A stretch of DNA of 64,000 nt from Paenarthrobacter sp. JL.01a (lineage in GTDB: Bacteria; Actinomycetota; Actinomycetes; Actinomycetales; Micrococcaceae). Positions within the stretch are counted from its first letter, which is position 1; the number at the start of each line of letters is the position of its first letter. Of this stretch, positions 18,076-26,428 are shown piece after piece. Location of the stretch: NCBI RefSeq assembly GCF_025452095.1, contig NZ_CP104877.1, positions 3,348,001-3,412,000 on the forward strand, given 5' to 3'. The notes under the pieces were generated by a model. The model was not told the origin of the DNA, ran no database searches, and worked only from the letters and a program-made list of their open reading frames with translations. Made by a program: the position numbers and the translations under genes.

Positions 18076-18634
18076 GGTTTCCTTCAGTTTTGATGAGTTG
18101 CAACTCCCGCGTTCACATCTCCTGGAGATGGTCGGCGACGTGCACGCGCAGCTGAACCGTCGTCGTGAATGGCTCAACCACTGAAGGGGTCTGGCTCTCG
18201 AACTAAACGTGACGCAGAACGCCCAAAATGTGACTATCGTCACAACCAACGGGTGCTTAGGATCATCAGCAGCGAGGCTGGCATGCCAGTGGATGCCGGG
18301 GGTCTGCCGATCCGGCGAATGCCACCGAGCACAACCCAAAAGACGTAAACGCCGAATTAGCTTCAAACCCTTGACCCAGGTGGATCAGGCCTCTAAAGTT
18401 CTGATATATGAGTCGTATGTCACATTTTGGTCGACCCCGGCCCGAGGTCTCGCTGTCGAAGAGCGGCGACTAAACCGCTGAAAACACCTCGCGGGCCCAG
18501 CGCGGCAATCTGCTGGCCTCGAGTCAGCTGGCCTCCTCACAGGTCGCTAAGGTCTGCGACTGTCCGCACGTCTAGAAAACGGCGCTCTGGTGCCGTCAGC
18601 GTTTTTCGCTGAAGCCAGAAGGGAACACACCTCC
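18076..18634. other. Intergenic region between adhesin and MFS genes
   Basis: No convincing complete gene was found in these 559 bases. The region holds the divergent upstream sequences of the two genes and a sigma-70-like promoter at 18371-18399. A short open stretch at about 18482-18574 (reading RGNLLASSQLASSQVAKVC, then CPHV and a stop) looks like the 3' remnant of a lost gene. Confidence 0.45.
18371..18399 (+). promoter_or_regulatory. Candidate sigma-70-type promoter upstream of MFS transporter
   Basis: TTGACC (18371-18376), a 17-bp spacer and TAAAGT (18394-18399) face the MFS gene, which starts about 235 nt downstream. This is one of the best -35/-10 pairs in the window, but the long leader leaves its target uncertain. 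Confidence 0.45.
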
Positions 18635-20047
18635 ATGATCCACCCGACCAAGACGACGGCCGCCGTCGACGTCCCCGTACCAAAAGAGACCAGCTCCACA
18701 TTCAAACGCCGCTTCATGTTTCGGCTGGTCGCTGTCTTCATCGGCGGTATGTTCCTCGATGGCTACATCCTCGGAATCATCGGCCCGGTCACCGGCCTCA
18801 TGCGGACTGACCTCCAGCTCGACGCGCTGTCCCTGGGTTTGATCGCTGCGGGTCCGCTGGTTGGCATCTTCGTCGGCTCCCCGATTGCCGGGTGGGCTGC
18901 TGACAAGTTCGGCCGAAAGCCCATGTTCCTCGTGGACATGGGCCTGTTCCTGGTCGCCTCTGCTGCCCAGTTCTTCGTAACTTCCGGAGACGGCGCGGTG
19001 ATCCAGCTGGCCATCATCCGGTTCTTCATGGGCGTCGCGATCGGCGGCGAGTACTCCATCGGCGGACCGTTGCTTTCCGAGTTCTCCCCGCCCAAGCTCC
19101 GCGGGCGCCTGCTCGGGCTGACCCTGATCGCTTGGTACGTCGGCTTCATGATGGCGTTCATCATCGGCACGCTCCTGCACGACGCTGGCGCCCCGTGGCG
19201 CATCGTCATCGGCACGAGCACGATCCTCGCCGCCGTCCTGTTCGTCGCCCGCATCGGCCTCCCCGAATCGCCGAGCTGGCTCATTACGAAGGGCCGGCGC
19301 GACGAGGCATTGGCGATCGCGCGCAAGTACGTCGAATCACCACAAATGCACGACAGCATCACCGAAGAGATCAACCTGAGGATGGTCCAGGAAGCCCAAG
19401 CCGCCAAGGACAAATGCACCCTCAAGAATGCGTCCTTCTCCATGCTCTTCTCGAAGCAGTACTGGCGAACCACCCTCTTCACCGCAGGTTTCTGGTTCTG
19501 CGCAGTCACCCCTTACTTCGCGATTGCGACGTTCGCCGACGAGGTACTCAACCAATTCGGCTTCGGCGGCGGTTGGGCTGGTGGAGTTGGCCTGTCTGCA
19601 CTCGCGGCCGCAGGTGTTGTCACCACTGTGCTGCTGATCGACAGGCTCGGCCGCCGGATCCTCACCGTGCCGGGACAGTGGCTTTGTGCCGGAATCCTGC
19701 TGGTCATCGGCGTCTGGGCGGACGCGCCGGCCATCCTGGTGCTGGCCCTGTTCCTGGCCTTCTCCTTCTTCAACGCCGGCTACACCACGATGACCCAGGT
19801 CTATCCGGCCGAGGTCTTCCCCGGCCACCTTCGCGGTATCGGCATGGGCTTCGCCGCGGCCTTCAGCCGCATTGGAGCCGCGCTCGGCACTTTCGCCCTG
19901 CCGTGGGCGATCGCCAACATCGGCATGGGCCCCAGCATGGTGGTGGCCGCCGTCGTCGCCTTCCTCGGCGCCATCCTCTCGCAATGGCTCGCACCCGAGA
20001 CCAAGGGTCGTACGCTCGCTGAGATCTCAGCAGACTTCAAGCACTGA
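18635..20047 (+). CDS. MFS transporter, sugar-porter/metabolite:H+ symporter type
   Basis: The 470-residue protein has 12 predicted helices and sugar-porter signatures: GWAADKFGRKPMF after helix 2, ESPSWLITKGR before the central loop, LIDRLGRR in the second half, and YPAEVFPGHLRGIGMG near helix 10. It should be a proton-coupled importer of a sugar, polyol or small organic acid. GTG 18590 is in frame, but ATG 18635 with GAAGGGA upstream is preferred. It stands alone and ends at a strong terminator. Confidence 0.85.
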   Translation: MIHPTKTTAAVDVPVPKETSSTFKRRFMFRLVAVFIGGMFLDGYILGIIGPVTGLMRTDLQLDALSLGLIAAGPLVGIFVGSPIAGWAADKFGRKPMFLVDMGLFLVASAAQFFVTSGDGAVIQLAIIRFFMGVAIGGEYSIGGPLLSEFSPPKLRGRLLGLTLIAWYVGFMMAFIIGTLLHDAGAPWRIVIGTSTILAAVLFVARIGLPESPSWLITKGRRDEALAIARKYVESPQMHDSITEEINLRMVQEAQAAKDKCTLKNASFSMLFSKQYWRTTLFTAGFWFCAVTPYFAIATFADEVLNQFGFGGGWAGGVGLSALAAAGVVTTVLLIDRLGRRILTVPGQWLCAGILLVIGVWADAPAILVLALFLAFSFFNAGYTTMTQVYPAEVFPGHLRGIGMGFAAAFSRIGAALGTFALPWAIANIGMGPSMVVAAVVAFLGAILSQWLAPETKGRTLAEISADFKH

Positions 20048-20065
20048 AGCTGGAAACTTAAACGG

Positions 20066-20099
20066 AAAGGACCCCGACTGTTCAAGTTGGGGTCCTTTT
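20066..20099 (+). terminator. Rho-independent terminator of MFS gene
   Basis: AAAGGACCCC (20066-20075) pairs with GGGGTCCTTT (20089-20098) and is followed by a T, 18 nt after the MFS stop codon. The A-rich and T-rich ends fit a classical intrinsic terminator. Confidence 0.85.
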
Positions 20100-20138
20100 C
20101 ACATATTCAGCCACACGTCAGTGAGCGGGCGTTGGGTT

Positions 20139-20198
20139 CAAACCCGGGGGATGTGAGCGAGGGTGCCGCCCAAACCCGGGGGATGTGAGCGAGGGTGC
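20139..20198. repeat. Direct repeat, two 28-bp copies
   Basis: The block starting CAAACCCGGGGGATGTGAG and ending CGAGGGTGC occurs at 20139-20166 and 20171-20198 (period 32). It sits between the MFS terminator and the E2 stop codon, which the second copy touches. Confidence 0.85.
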
Positions 20199-21643
20199 TA
20201 CATGTCCGCTAGGGCGCCGCCGGGGTTTTCGATGGCGTCGGCTACGTAGCGGAGGAAGCCCGCCGCGGTTTCGCCGTCGCACACGCGGTGGTCGAACGCC
20301 AGGGTCAGCTCGGTTACCTTACGGACGGCCAGCTCGCCGTTTACTACCCAGGGCTTGTCGATGATGCGGCCCACTCCGAGCATCGCGACCTCGGGATAGT
20401 TGATGATCGCCGCGGAACCGTCGACGCCGAACACGCCATAGTTGTTCAGCGTGAAGGTGCCCGAGCCCAGTTCCGTCGGGGTCGCCTTTCCGTCACGGGC
20501 GACGGCGGTGAGCCGCCGGATCTCGGCGTCCAGTTCGCGGGCACTCAGTTCGTGCGCATTGCGTACGGACGGGACCACGAGTCCGCGGTCGGTCTGGGCT
20601 GCAAACCCGAGGTTGATCCCGTCGAAGCCCACGATCTCCTGCGAGCCATCGGCAGCGGTCTCAAAGCGTGTGTTCAAGGCCGGGTACTTTTTTAACCCAG
20701 CCGTGACAAAACGAGCGATGAAGGCCAGCAGACCGGGGGTATCGTGCGGTGCGCGCTTCTTCAGTTCGGCACGCATGTCGAGCAACGCCGTGGCATCGAC
20801 GTCCACCCAAACGGTCGCTTCGGGGATTTCCGAGCGGCTCTTCGTCATGTTCGCAGCCACGGCCTTGCGCACTCCACGAACAGGCGTCCGCGCCGACACA
20901 GCCAGGCCTGTCCGGCCATCAACGGAGCCCTCGGCAGCGGAGGCGGCAGCCGCAACAGCAGGAGCAGGAGCCGTAGCAGCCGGAGCCTCCGGCGCAGAAA
21001 TCGCGGCTTCAACGTCCCGGCGCATGATCAGCCCACTGGCCCCCGAACCCTCGATCGAGTCCAGCGAAACACCGTGGTCGCGCGCCATCTTCCGCACCAG
21101 CGGGGAAATGACAGCACTGAGCTTTCCCGGGATACGCGTCCCGGCCACAGCCGGCTCAAACGACGCCTCAGGAACAGCGGCGGGCTCGACGACGGCGACA
21201 CTCGCCTTCCGCGGTCGGGTCCGGCCACCCGTGGCTCCCCCAGGAGTGCCGTAACCGATGAGCACGTTCCCCGAGCCAGCCTTCTCCTCAGTCCGATACG
21301 TTTCGGCGGCTGCGGATACCTCCGGCGAGGCCAGCACTCCCGTGGATACCGCATCCGCCGCATCCGCCGGAGCGTCAGGCGAACCCGACCCCGTACCAAC
21401 GCGAGCAATCGAGATCAGCGGCTTGCCGACGTCGAGCGTTTGACCGGCCTCCCCGTGGAGTTCGGCGACGGTGCCGGCGTACGGTGAGGGCACCTCAACC
21501 ATGGACTTGGCGGTCTCGACTTCGGCGATGGGCTGGTCCACTTTGACCTGGTCCCCCACGGCCACAAGCCAGTTGACCAGTTCGGCTTCGGTGAGTCCTT
21601 CGCCAAGGTCGGGCAGACGGAATACCTGCAGATCTGAGCTCAT
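20198..21643 (-). CDS. Dihydrolipoamide acyltransferase E2 of 2-oxoacid dehydrogenase
   Basis: The 481-residue E2 subunit transfers the acyl group from lipoamide to CoA. It has an N-terminal lipoyl domain with the modified Lys 46 in VETAKSMVE, an Ala/Pro-rich linker, a peripheral-subunit-binding domain (PLVRKMARDHGVSLDSIEG) and a catalytic domain ending with the active-site FDHRVCDGE. ATG 21643 has GGGAGGA upstream and lies 2 nt after the E1-beta stop. With the two E1 genes it forms a branched-chain 2-oxoacid (bkd) or pyruvate dehydrogenase. E3 is not encoded here. Confidence 0.92.
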   Translation of the reverse strand: MSSDLQVFRLPDLGEGLTEAELVNWLVAVGDQVKVDQPIAEVETAKSMVEVPSPYAGTVAELHGEAGQTLDVGKPLISIARVGTGSGSPDAPADAADAVSTGVLASPEVSAAAETYRTEEKAGSGNVLIGYGTPGGATGGRTRPRKASVAVVEPAAVPEASFEPAVAGTRIPGKLSAVISPLVRKMARDHGVSLDSIEGSGASGLIMRRDVEAAISAPEAPAATAPAPAVAAAASAAEGSVDGRTGLAVSARTPVRGVRKAVAANMTKSRSEIPEATVWVDVDATALLDMRAELKKRAPHDTPGLLAFIARFVTAGLKKYPALNTRFETAADGSQEIVGFDGINLGFAAQTDRGLVVPSVRNAHELSARELDAEIRRLTAVARDGKATPTELGSGTFTLNNYGVFGVDGSAAIINYPEVAMLGVGRIIDKPWVVNGELAVRKVTELTLAFDHRVCDGETAAGFLRYVADAIENPGGALADM

Positions 21644-21645
21644 GG

Positions 21646-22734
21646 TTAGTCCTCCCACTGAAGGTCGTCGACGGCGTCGAGGATGCGGTCGACGCTTGGC
21701 AGGTAGTAGTGCTCCAACTTGGGAGACGGGAACGGGACATCGAAGCCGGTCACGCGGCGGATGGGCGCGGCCAGATAGTGGAACGCGCGTTCCTGGACGC
21801 GGGCCACGATTTCGGAGGACACGGACGCGAACCCGTGGGCCTCGGCGATCACGACGGCGCGTCCCGTCTTGCGCACGGACGCGCAGACGGTTTCGTCGTC
21901 GAAGGGGACTATGGTGCGCACGTCAATGACTTCAAGCGAGCGGCCCTCCTCAGCGGCGGCAGCTGCGGCTGCGAGCGCGGTGGGAACGGACGGGCCGTAG
22001 GCGATGAGCGTGGCGTCCGTGCCGGGTCGGGCGACAGCCGCGCGGCCCTCGGTGGAGGTTCCGGCGTCGTGCTCTGCGCGCAAGGCGCCCAGATCCACCT
22101 GGTCCTTGGACCAGTAGAGCTTCTTGGGTTCCATGAACATCACGGGGTCATCGGAGTCGATGGCTTCGCGGAGCATGCGGTAGCCGTCGGCCACAGTGGC
22201 CGGGGTGTAGACCTTCAGGCCAGCGGTGTGCGCGTAGTAGGACTCGGAGGAATCGCAGTGGTGCTCCACTCCCCCGATGCCGCCGGCGTACGGAACACGG
22301 ATGACCATGGGCATCTTGAGCTTGCCCTTGGTGCGGTTGTGCATCTTGGCGACGTGGCTGACGATCTGTTCGAAGGCCGGGTAAGCGAAGGCGTCGAACT
22401 GCATTTCGATGACGGGCCGCATGCCGTTGATGGCCATGCCCACGGCCATGCCGACGATGCCGGACTCGGCCAGCGGCGTGTCAAAGCAGCGCTGTTCGCC
22501 GAATTCGGCCATGAGGCCGTCGGTGATGCGGAAGACGCCGCCGAGCATTCCGACGTCTTCGCCGAAGACCAGGACTGAAGAGTCGGCGCGCATGGCGTCG
22601 GCCATTGCGGTGTTGAGTGCCTTGGCCATGGTGAGGCTCTGCGGGCCGCTTGCCTCGGCGGTCGCTGCGGCTGATGCGGCGGCGCTGGCGGTGGCGGCGC
22701 TGACGTTTCCGTTCACGGACGTGGTGATGGTCAT
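21646..22734 (-). CDS. 2-oxoacid dehydrogenase E1 component, beta subunit
   Basis: This 362-residue transketolase-like subunit combines with E1-alpha in an alpha2beta2 thiamine-diphosphate decarboxylase. It shows LVFGEDVGMLGGVF, RCFDTPLAESGIVGMAVG and FDAFAYPAFEQIVSH, and the C-terminal region EAHGFASVSSEI, as in BkdA2/PdhB proteins. Its ATG overlaps the E1-alpha stop by 4 nt. The Ala-rich first 30 residues are probably disordered. Branched-chain versus pyruvate specificity cannot be settled by eye; the Lrp neighbour favours branched-chain. Confidence 0.93.
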   Translation of the reverse strand: MTITTSVNGNVSAATASAAASAAATAEASGPQSLTMAKALNTAMADAMRADSSVLVFGEDVGMLGGVFRITDGLMAEFGEQRCFDTPLAESGIVGMAVGMAINGMRPVIEMQFDAFAYPAFEQIVSHVAKMHNRTKGKLKMPMVIRVPYAGGIGGVEHHCDSSESYYAHTAGLKVYTPATVADGYRMLREAIDSDDPVMFMEPKKLYWSKDQVDLGALRAEHDAGTSTEGRAAVARPGTDATLIAYGPSVPTALAAAAAAAEEGRSLEVIDVRTIVPFDDETVCASVRKTGRAVVIAEAHGFASVSSEIVARVQERAFHYLAAPIRRVTGFDVPFPSPKLEHYYLPSVDRILDAVDDLQWED

Positions 22735-23924
22735 TTTGCACCCTCCTCGCGGGCGAGTTCGTCAGCCAGCAGCTCAGACTGTTCTTTCAACTGCGGGGTT
22801 TGCTTGTCGAAGACGTATTTGAAGAGGTCCAACGGCTGCACCGGCACGTCCTCCCCCAGGCCTTCGCGGAGCTGGGTGGCAACATCCTCGGCGTGTTCGG
22901 CGATGCGCTCCGATGCTGCGTCATCCAACAGGCCCTTGTCCGTCAGATACGACTTCATGCGGGCCAGCGGATCCTTGGCCTGCCACTCGGCGACTTCACT
23001 GTCCGGGCGGTAGCGGGTGGCGTCGTCGGCGTTGGTGTGGGCCTGCATGCGGTAGGTGTGGGCCTCGATCAGCAGCGGTCCGGAGCCTTCGCCCGCCAAC
23101 TTCACAGCGCGGTCCATGACGGCGAGCAACGCTACGAGGTCGTTGCCGTCCACGCGCTCACCGGCCATGCCGTAGCCGACAGCTTTGTGGGCCAGCGACG
23201 GCGCCACGGACTGGTGGCTGAGCGGAACTGAGATGGCGTACTTGTTGTTCTGCACGAAGAAGATGACGGGCAGGTGGAAGACTGCGGCGAAGTTCAGTGC
23301 CTCGTGGAAGTCGCCTTCGCTGGTGGCGCCGTCGCCGCACATGGCCATAACTACGGTGTCTTCACCGCGAAGCTTGGCGGCATGGGCGACGCCGACGGCG
23401 TGCAGCAGCTGGGTGGTCAGCGGGGTGCACTGGATGCCGACGTTGTGTTCTTTGGGGTCGTACCCGCCGTGCCAGTCGCCGCGGAAGATGGTCATCACCT
23501 CAACCGGGTCCACGCCGCGGGTCATGACGGCGACGGCGTCACGGTAGGTGGGGAACAGCCAGTCGCCTTCCTTGAGGCACATGGCAGCTGCCACCTGGCA
23601 GGCTTCCTGGCCGTGGCTTGAGGGGTAGACGGCCATGCGGCCCTGCCGGACCAGCGCTGAGTTCTGGTCGTTGACGCGGCGTCCGACGACGAGCTGCTCG
23701 TAAGCGGCCATTAGTTCAGCATCGCTGGGCGTGGGGTACTCGTGGCCGGGTTCGGTGCCTTGCTCGTCGTGCGGGCGGAGGGTGCCGTCCGGGTTCACCA
23801 TTTGGATCTGGTGCCGGGCGGGGAGCATGTAGTCCTCAACGCTGATGCCGAATTTTGTCCGAACGTCAGCAGCCTGGTCCTCTACTGCCGTTTCCGGCGC
23901 AGAGTGGTCTGCGTGGATCGTCAT
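22731..23924 (-). CDS. 2-oxoacid dehydrogenase E1 component, alpha subunit
   Basis: The 397-residue subunit binds thiamine diphosphate and Mg2+ through CGDGATSEGDFHEALNFA ending in NN (FFVQNNKYAIS). The phosphorylation-loop region reads YRMQAHTNADDATRYR, with the two active-site histidines of the family further upstream (SSHGQEA). It is the first gene of the three-gene operon; ATG 23924 has AAGGA about 9 nt upstream. It is probably bkdA-like, used in valine, leucine and isoleucine breakdown and in supplying branched acyl-CoA primers. Confidence 0.93.
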   Translation of the reverse strand: MTIHADHSAPETAVEDQAADVRTKFGISVEDYMLPARHQIQMVNPDGTLRPHDEQGTEPGHEYPTPSDAELMAAYEQLVVGRRVNDQNSALVRQGRMAVYPSSHGQEACQVAAAMCLKEGDWLFPTYRDAVAVMTRGVDPVEVMTIFRGDWHGGYDPKEHNVGIQCTPLTTQLLHAVGVAHAAKLRGEDTVVMAMCGDGATSEGDFHEALNFAAVFHLPVIFFVQNNKYAISVPLSHQSVAPSLAHKAVGYGMAGERVDGNDLVALLAVMDRAVKLAGEGSGPLLIEAHTYRMQAHTNADDATRYRPDSEVAEWQAKDPLARMKSYLTDKGLLDDAASERIAEHAEDVATQLREGLGEDVPVQPLDLFKYVFDKQTPQLKEQSELLADELAREEGAK

Positions 23925-24040
23925 TGGTCCGTCCTTCTCTAGCCACTATGTGCTTCCAGTATGTTCCCGGACGAAGTTTCGTATCCAGCTTTCCGCAAAA
24001 TCATGGAAGCCCTTGTCTAAACTGGGTATTCTGAAAGACA

Positions 24041-24050
24041 AATTGCAATT
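24041..24050. promoter_or_regulatory. Candidate Lrp/AsnC operator between divergent genes
   Basis: AATTGCAATT is a perfect 10-bp palindrome in an A/T-rich stretch between the E1-alpha gene (start 23924) and the Lrp-type regulator (start 24097). Lrp-family proteins often bind such AT-centred palindromes and autoregulate. The site is predicted only from its position and symmetry. Confidence 0.4.
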
Positions 24051-24096
24051 GTGAGCTGGGTTACGTGCCCGTGCTGTAGACGAATTGGAGCGTGCT

Positions 24097-24561
24097 TTGA
24101 GTGAGACGGAGGCGGAGCAGACCGCCGTACCGCTGGACAGCGTGGACCGGGACATCATCCGTGAGCTCACCACCGACGGTCGCATGTCCATCACCCAGGT
24201 GGCGGAGAACGTGCACATCAGCCGCGCGCACGCCTATACCCGGATTGCCCGCCTCACCGGCGAGGGCGTCCTGACCAAGTTCACGGCCCTGGTGGATCCC
24301 ATCAAAGCCGGCCTGCGCTCCTCCGCGTACGTGACGTTGAAGGTCCAGCAGCATTCGTGGCGTGAGCTGAAGGAGCAGCTGCGGGCCATCCCGGAGATCC
24401 ACCACATTGCCCTGGTGGGCGGCGACTTCGACGTCATCCTCCTGGTCCGCGCCACCGACAACATCCATCTGCGCCGGGTGATCTTCGACCAGCTACAGTC
24501 CATGGAGGGCATCCTGGATACGCAGACGTTCCTGGTGTTCGAAGACGTCGATACCCGGTGA
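24097..24561 (+). CDS. Lrp/AsnC-family transcriptional regulator
   Basis: The 154-residue protein has an N-terminal winged helix-turn-helix (LDSVDRDIIRELTTDGRMS, then ITQVAENVHISRAHAYTRI) and a C-terminal RAM/AsnC ligand-binding domain (EIHHIALVGGDFDVILLV). It is divergent from the E1/E2 operon, which it probably controls, as BkdR-type Lrp proteins do in other bacteria; branched-chain amino or keto acids are likely effectors. TTG 24097 is preceded by GGAG at about 5 nt; TTG 24085 is an alternative. The gene overlaps the following one by 4 nt. Confidence 0.88.
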   Translation: MSETEAEQTAVPLDSVDRDIIRELTTDGRMSITQVAENVHISRAHAYTRIARLTGEGVLTKFTALVDPIKAGLRSSAYVTLKVQQHSWRELKEQLRAIPEIHHIALVGGDFDVILLVRATDNIHLRRVIFDQLQSMEGILDTQTFLVFEDVDTR

Positions 24562-25106
24562 CGTTTCGACGGAAGGTTGCCTGGACAGTAATTGCCGGCG
24601 TGCTCGCCGGGCTGCTGTGGCTTGTTGGGGCCTACCAGCTCTTCCACAACCCGCCCCATGCCACTCCCCAGCGGACCGACGCGATTGTGGTGCTGGGCGG
24701 GATGAGCGACGAGCGGCTCCCGGTGGGCTTGTCCTTGCGGGAGCAGTTGGACATTCCGGACCTGGTGGTGGTCACCACGGGATTGCCCGCCAACGCCGGT
24801 TCGGATGAGTACTGCCAAACGCACGACGGCGACGCTCACCTTGACTGCTTCCGTCCGGATCCGCTGAACACCCGTGGCGAAGCTGTCCGCCTCAGGGAGC
24901 TGGCGGCGGAGCGCGGGTGGAAGTCCGTGACTGTGGTGACGTCCGATTATCACGTGCTCAGGGCCGGCACTTTGATGAAGCAATGCATCGCTGCCGACGT
25001 GCAAATGGTGGGCACCGAACCGCAGCTCTCCCCTGCCGGTTGGCTGTGGCGATTCGTGGTGGAAACCGGCGGGCTTTTTGATGTCTGGATTCGCCCGGAA
25101 TGCTAA
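24558..25106 (+). CDS. DUF218/YdcF-SanA-like membrane protein
   Basis: The 182-residue protein has one N-terminal transmembrane helix (WTVIAGVLAGLLWLVGAY) and a DUF218 domain: DAIVVLGGMSDERLP, VVVTTGLP and VTSDYHVLRAGTLMK. Family members such as SanA, ElyC and YdcF act in envelope integrity, but the reaction is not established. The GTG start overlaps the Lrp stop (GTGA), so it is probably cotranscribed with the regulator. Confidence 0.8.
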   Translation: MTFRRKVAWTVIAGVLAGLLWLVGAYQLFHNPPHATPQRTDAIVVLGGMSDERLPVGLSLREQLDIPDLVVVTTGLPANAGSDEYCQTHDGDAHLDCFRPDPLNTRGEAVRLRELAAERGWKSVTVVTSDYHVLRAGTLMKQCIAADVQMVGTEPQLSPAGWLWRFVVETGGLFDVWIRPEC

Positions 25107-25193
25107 GGGTTCTGGTGAATTTCCCGGGTTTTTGAGCGGTTAGGATTGCACTAGTTTCTGGTGCCTTCGGGCCGGTCTTTATGGGGGTAAAAC

Positions 25194-26348
25194 GTGCACA
25201 CCATCATGCCTATTTTTGGGACGCGGCCGGAAGCCATCAAAATGGCGCCGATTGTGCGCGCATTGATGGAATCGGACCTCTTTGAGTGCGTTGTGACGGT
25301 CACGGGACAGCACCGGGAAATGCTGGATCAGGTCAACGAGCTTTTCGGGATCACCCCGGACCACGATCTCAACATTCTTCAGCCAGGCCAGTCCCTCACG
25401 GACATCATGACCCGCACCATGAGTGGGCTGGACTCCCTGTTTTCTGTTTCAAAGCCGGATGCGGTGATCGTCCAGGGCGACACTACTACTTCAACCGCTG
25501 GCGCCATCGCTGCGTTCTATCACGGCATTCCCGTGGTCCATGTGGAGGCCGGCCTTCGCAGCGGGAACCTGCTCTCCCCATTCCCGGAGGAAGCGAACCG
25601 TAAGATCACCAGCCAGATCGCATCCCTGCACTTGGCGCCGACGACCACCAGCCGGGCGAACCTGCTGGCCGAGGGTGTGTCGGCCGCGGACATTGTAGTG
25701 ACGGGCAACTCGGTGATCGACGCACTCCTGACCACGGTGGATAAGCAGGTGCCGTTCTCTGATCCTGCGTTGGAGTCTCTTGCTTCCAGTGAGCGACGTA
25801 TCTTGTTGGTGACGACGCACCGCCGCGAAAACCAAGGTGACGCCATGCGCGGAGTTGGCCGGGCGCTGGCCCGCATTGCCGACGCCGAACCCGAGCTGAC
25901 GATCGTGCTGCCGGCGCACAAGAACCCTGTGGTCCGCGAAGCCGTGCTGCCTGCTTTGTCCGGGAAGCCGAATGTGCTGGTCACGGAGCCCTTGGCCTAC
26001 GGCGAGTTCACCCGCATGCTCTCCCTGGCCCACGTTGTCCTGACCGATTCGGGCGGTGTCCAGGAAGAAGCACCGAGCCTGGGCAAGCCCGTCCTGGTGA
26101 TGCGCGATAACACCGAGCGCCCCGAAGCTGTGGAAGCCGGAACAGTTGCGCTGATCGGCACGGACGAAGAGCGGATCGTGGCCGAAGTGAGCCGGCTGCT
26201 TCACGACACTTCCCACTTTGAGGCCATGGCGAATGCGGTGAACCCGTATGGAGATGGCCTGGCTGCGGAGCGCACTGTTGCCGCTATTGCGGAGCTGTTG
26301 GGTGTGGGCCGGCGCGTGGAGGAGTTCGGGATGGAGCGGGTGGGTTAA
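25194..26348 (+). CDS. wecB: UDP-N-acetylglucosamine 2-epimerase, non-hydrolysing
   Basis: The 384-residue enzyme converts UDP-GlcNAc to UDP-ManNAc. Family signatures are clear: FGTRPEAIKMAPIV at the N-terminus, VQGDTTTS, VHVEAGLRSGN and LTDSGGVQEEAPSLGKP, then RDNTERPEA near the C-terminus, with the usual two Rossmann-like domains of GT-B fold. GTG 25194 follows GGGGG. It borders the exopolysaccharide locus and probably supplies a ManNAc or ManNAcA precursor. A dehydrogenase specific for UDP-ManNAc is not seen, although the Ugd family is related. Confidence 0.93.
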   Translation: MHTIMPIFGTRPEAIKMAPIVRALMESDLFECVVTVTGQHREMLDQVNELFGITPDHDLNILQPGQSLTDIMTRTMSGLDSLFSVSKPDAVIVQGDTTTSTAGAIAAFYHGIPVVHVEAGLRSGNLLSPFPEEANRKITSQIASLHLAPTTTSRANLLAEGVSAADIVVTGNSVIDALLTTVDKQVPFSDPALESLASSERRILLVTTHRRENQGDAMRGVGRALARIADAEPELTIVLPAHKNPVVREAVLPALSGKPNVLVTEPLAYGEFTRMLSLAHVVLTDSGGVQEEAPSLGKPVLVMRDNTERPEAVEAGTVALIGTDEERIVAEVSRLLHDTSHFEAMANAVNPYGDGLAAERTVAAIAELLGVGRRVEEFGMERVG

Positions 26349-26428
26349 CTCGGGGAATCTCCCAACTCCTTAGTCATATGGCGCAACGGACTAATAGCGT
26401 CTGGCGGAAATCAAACTCCAGAAATGAA

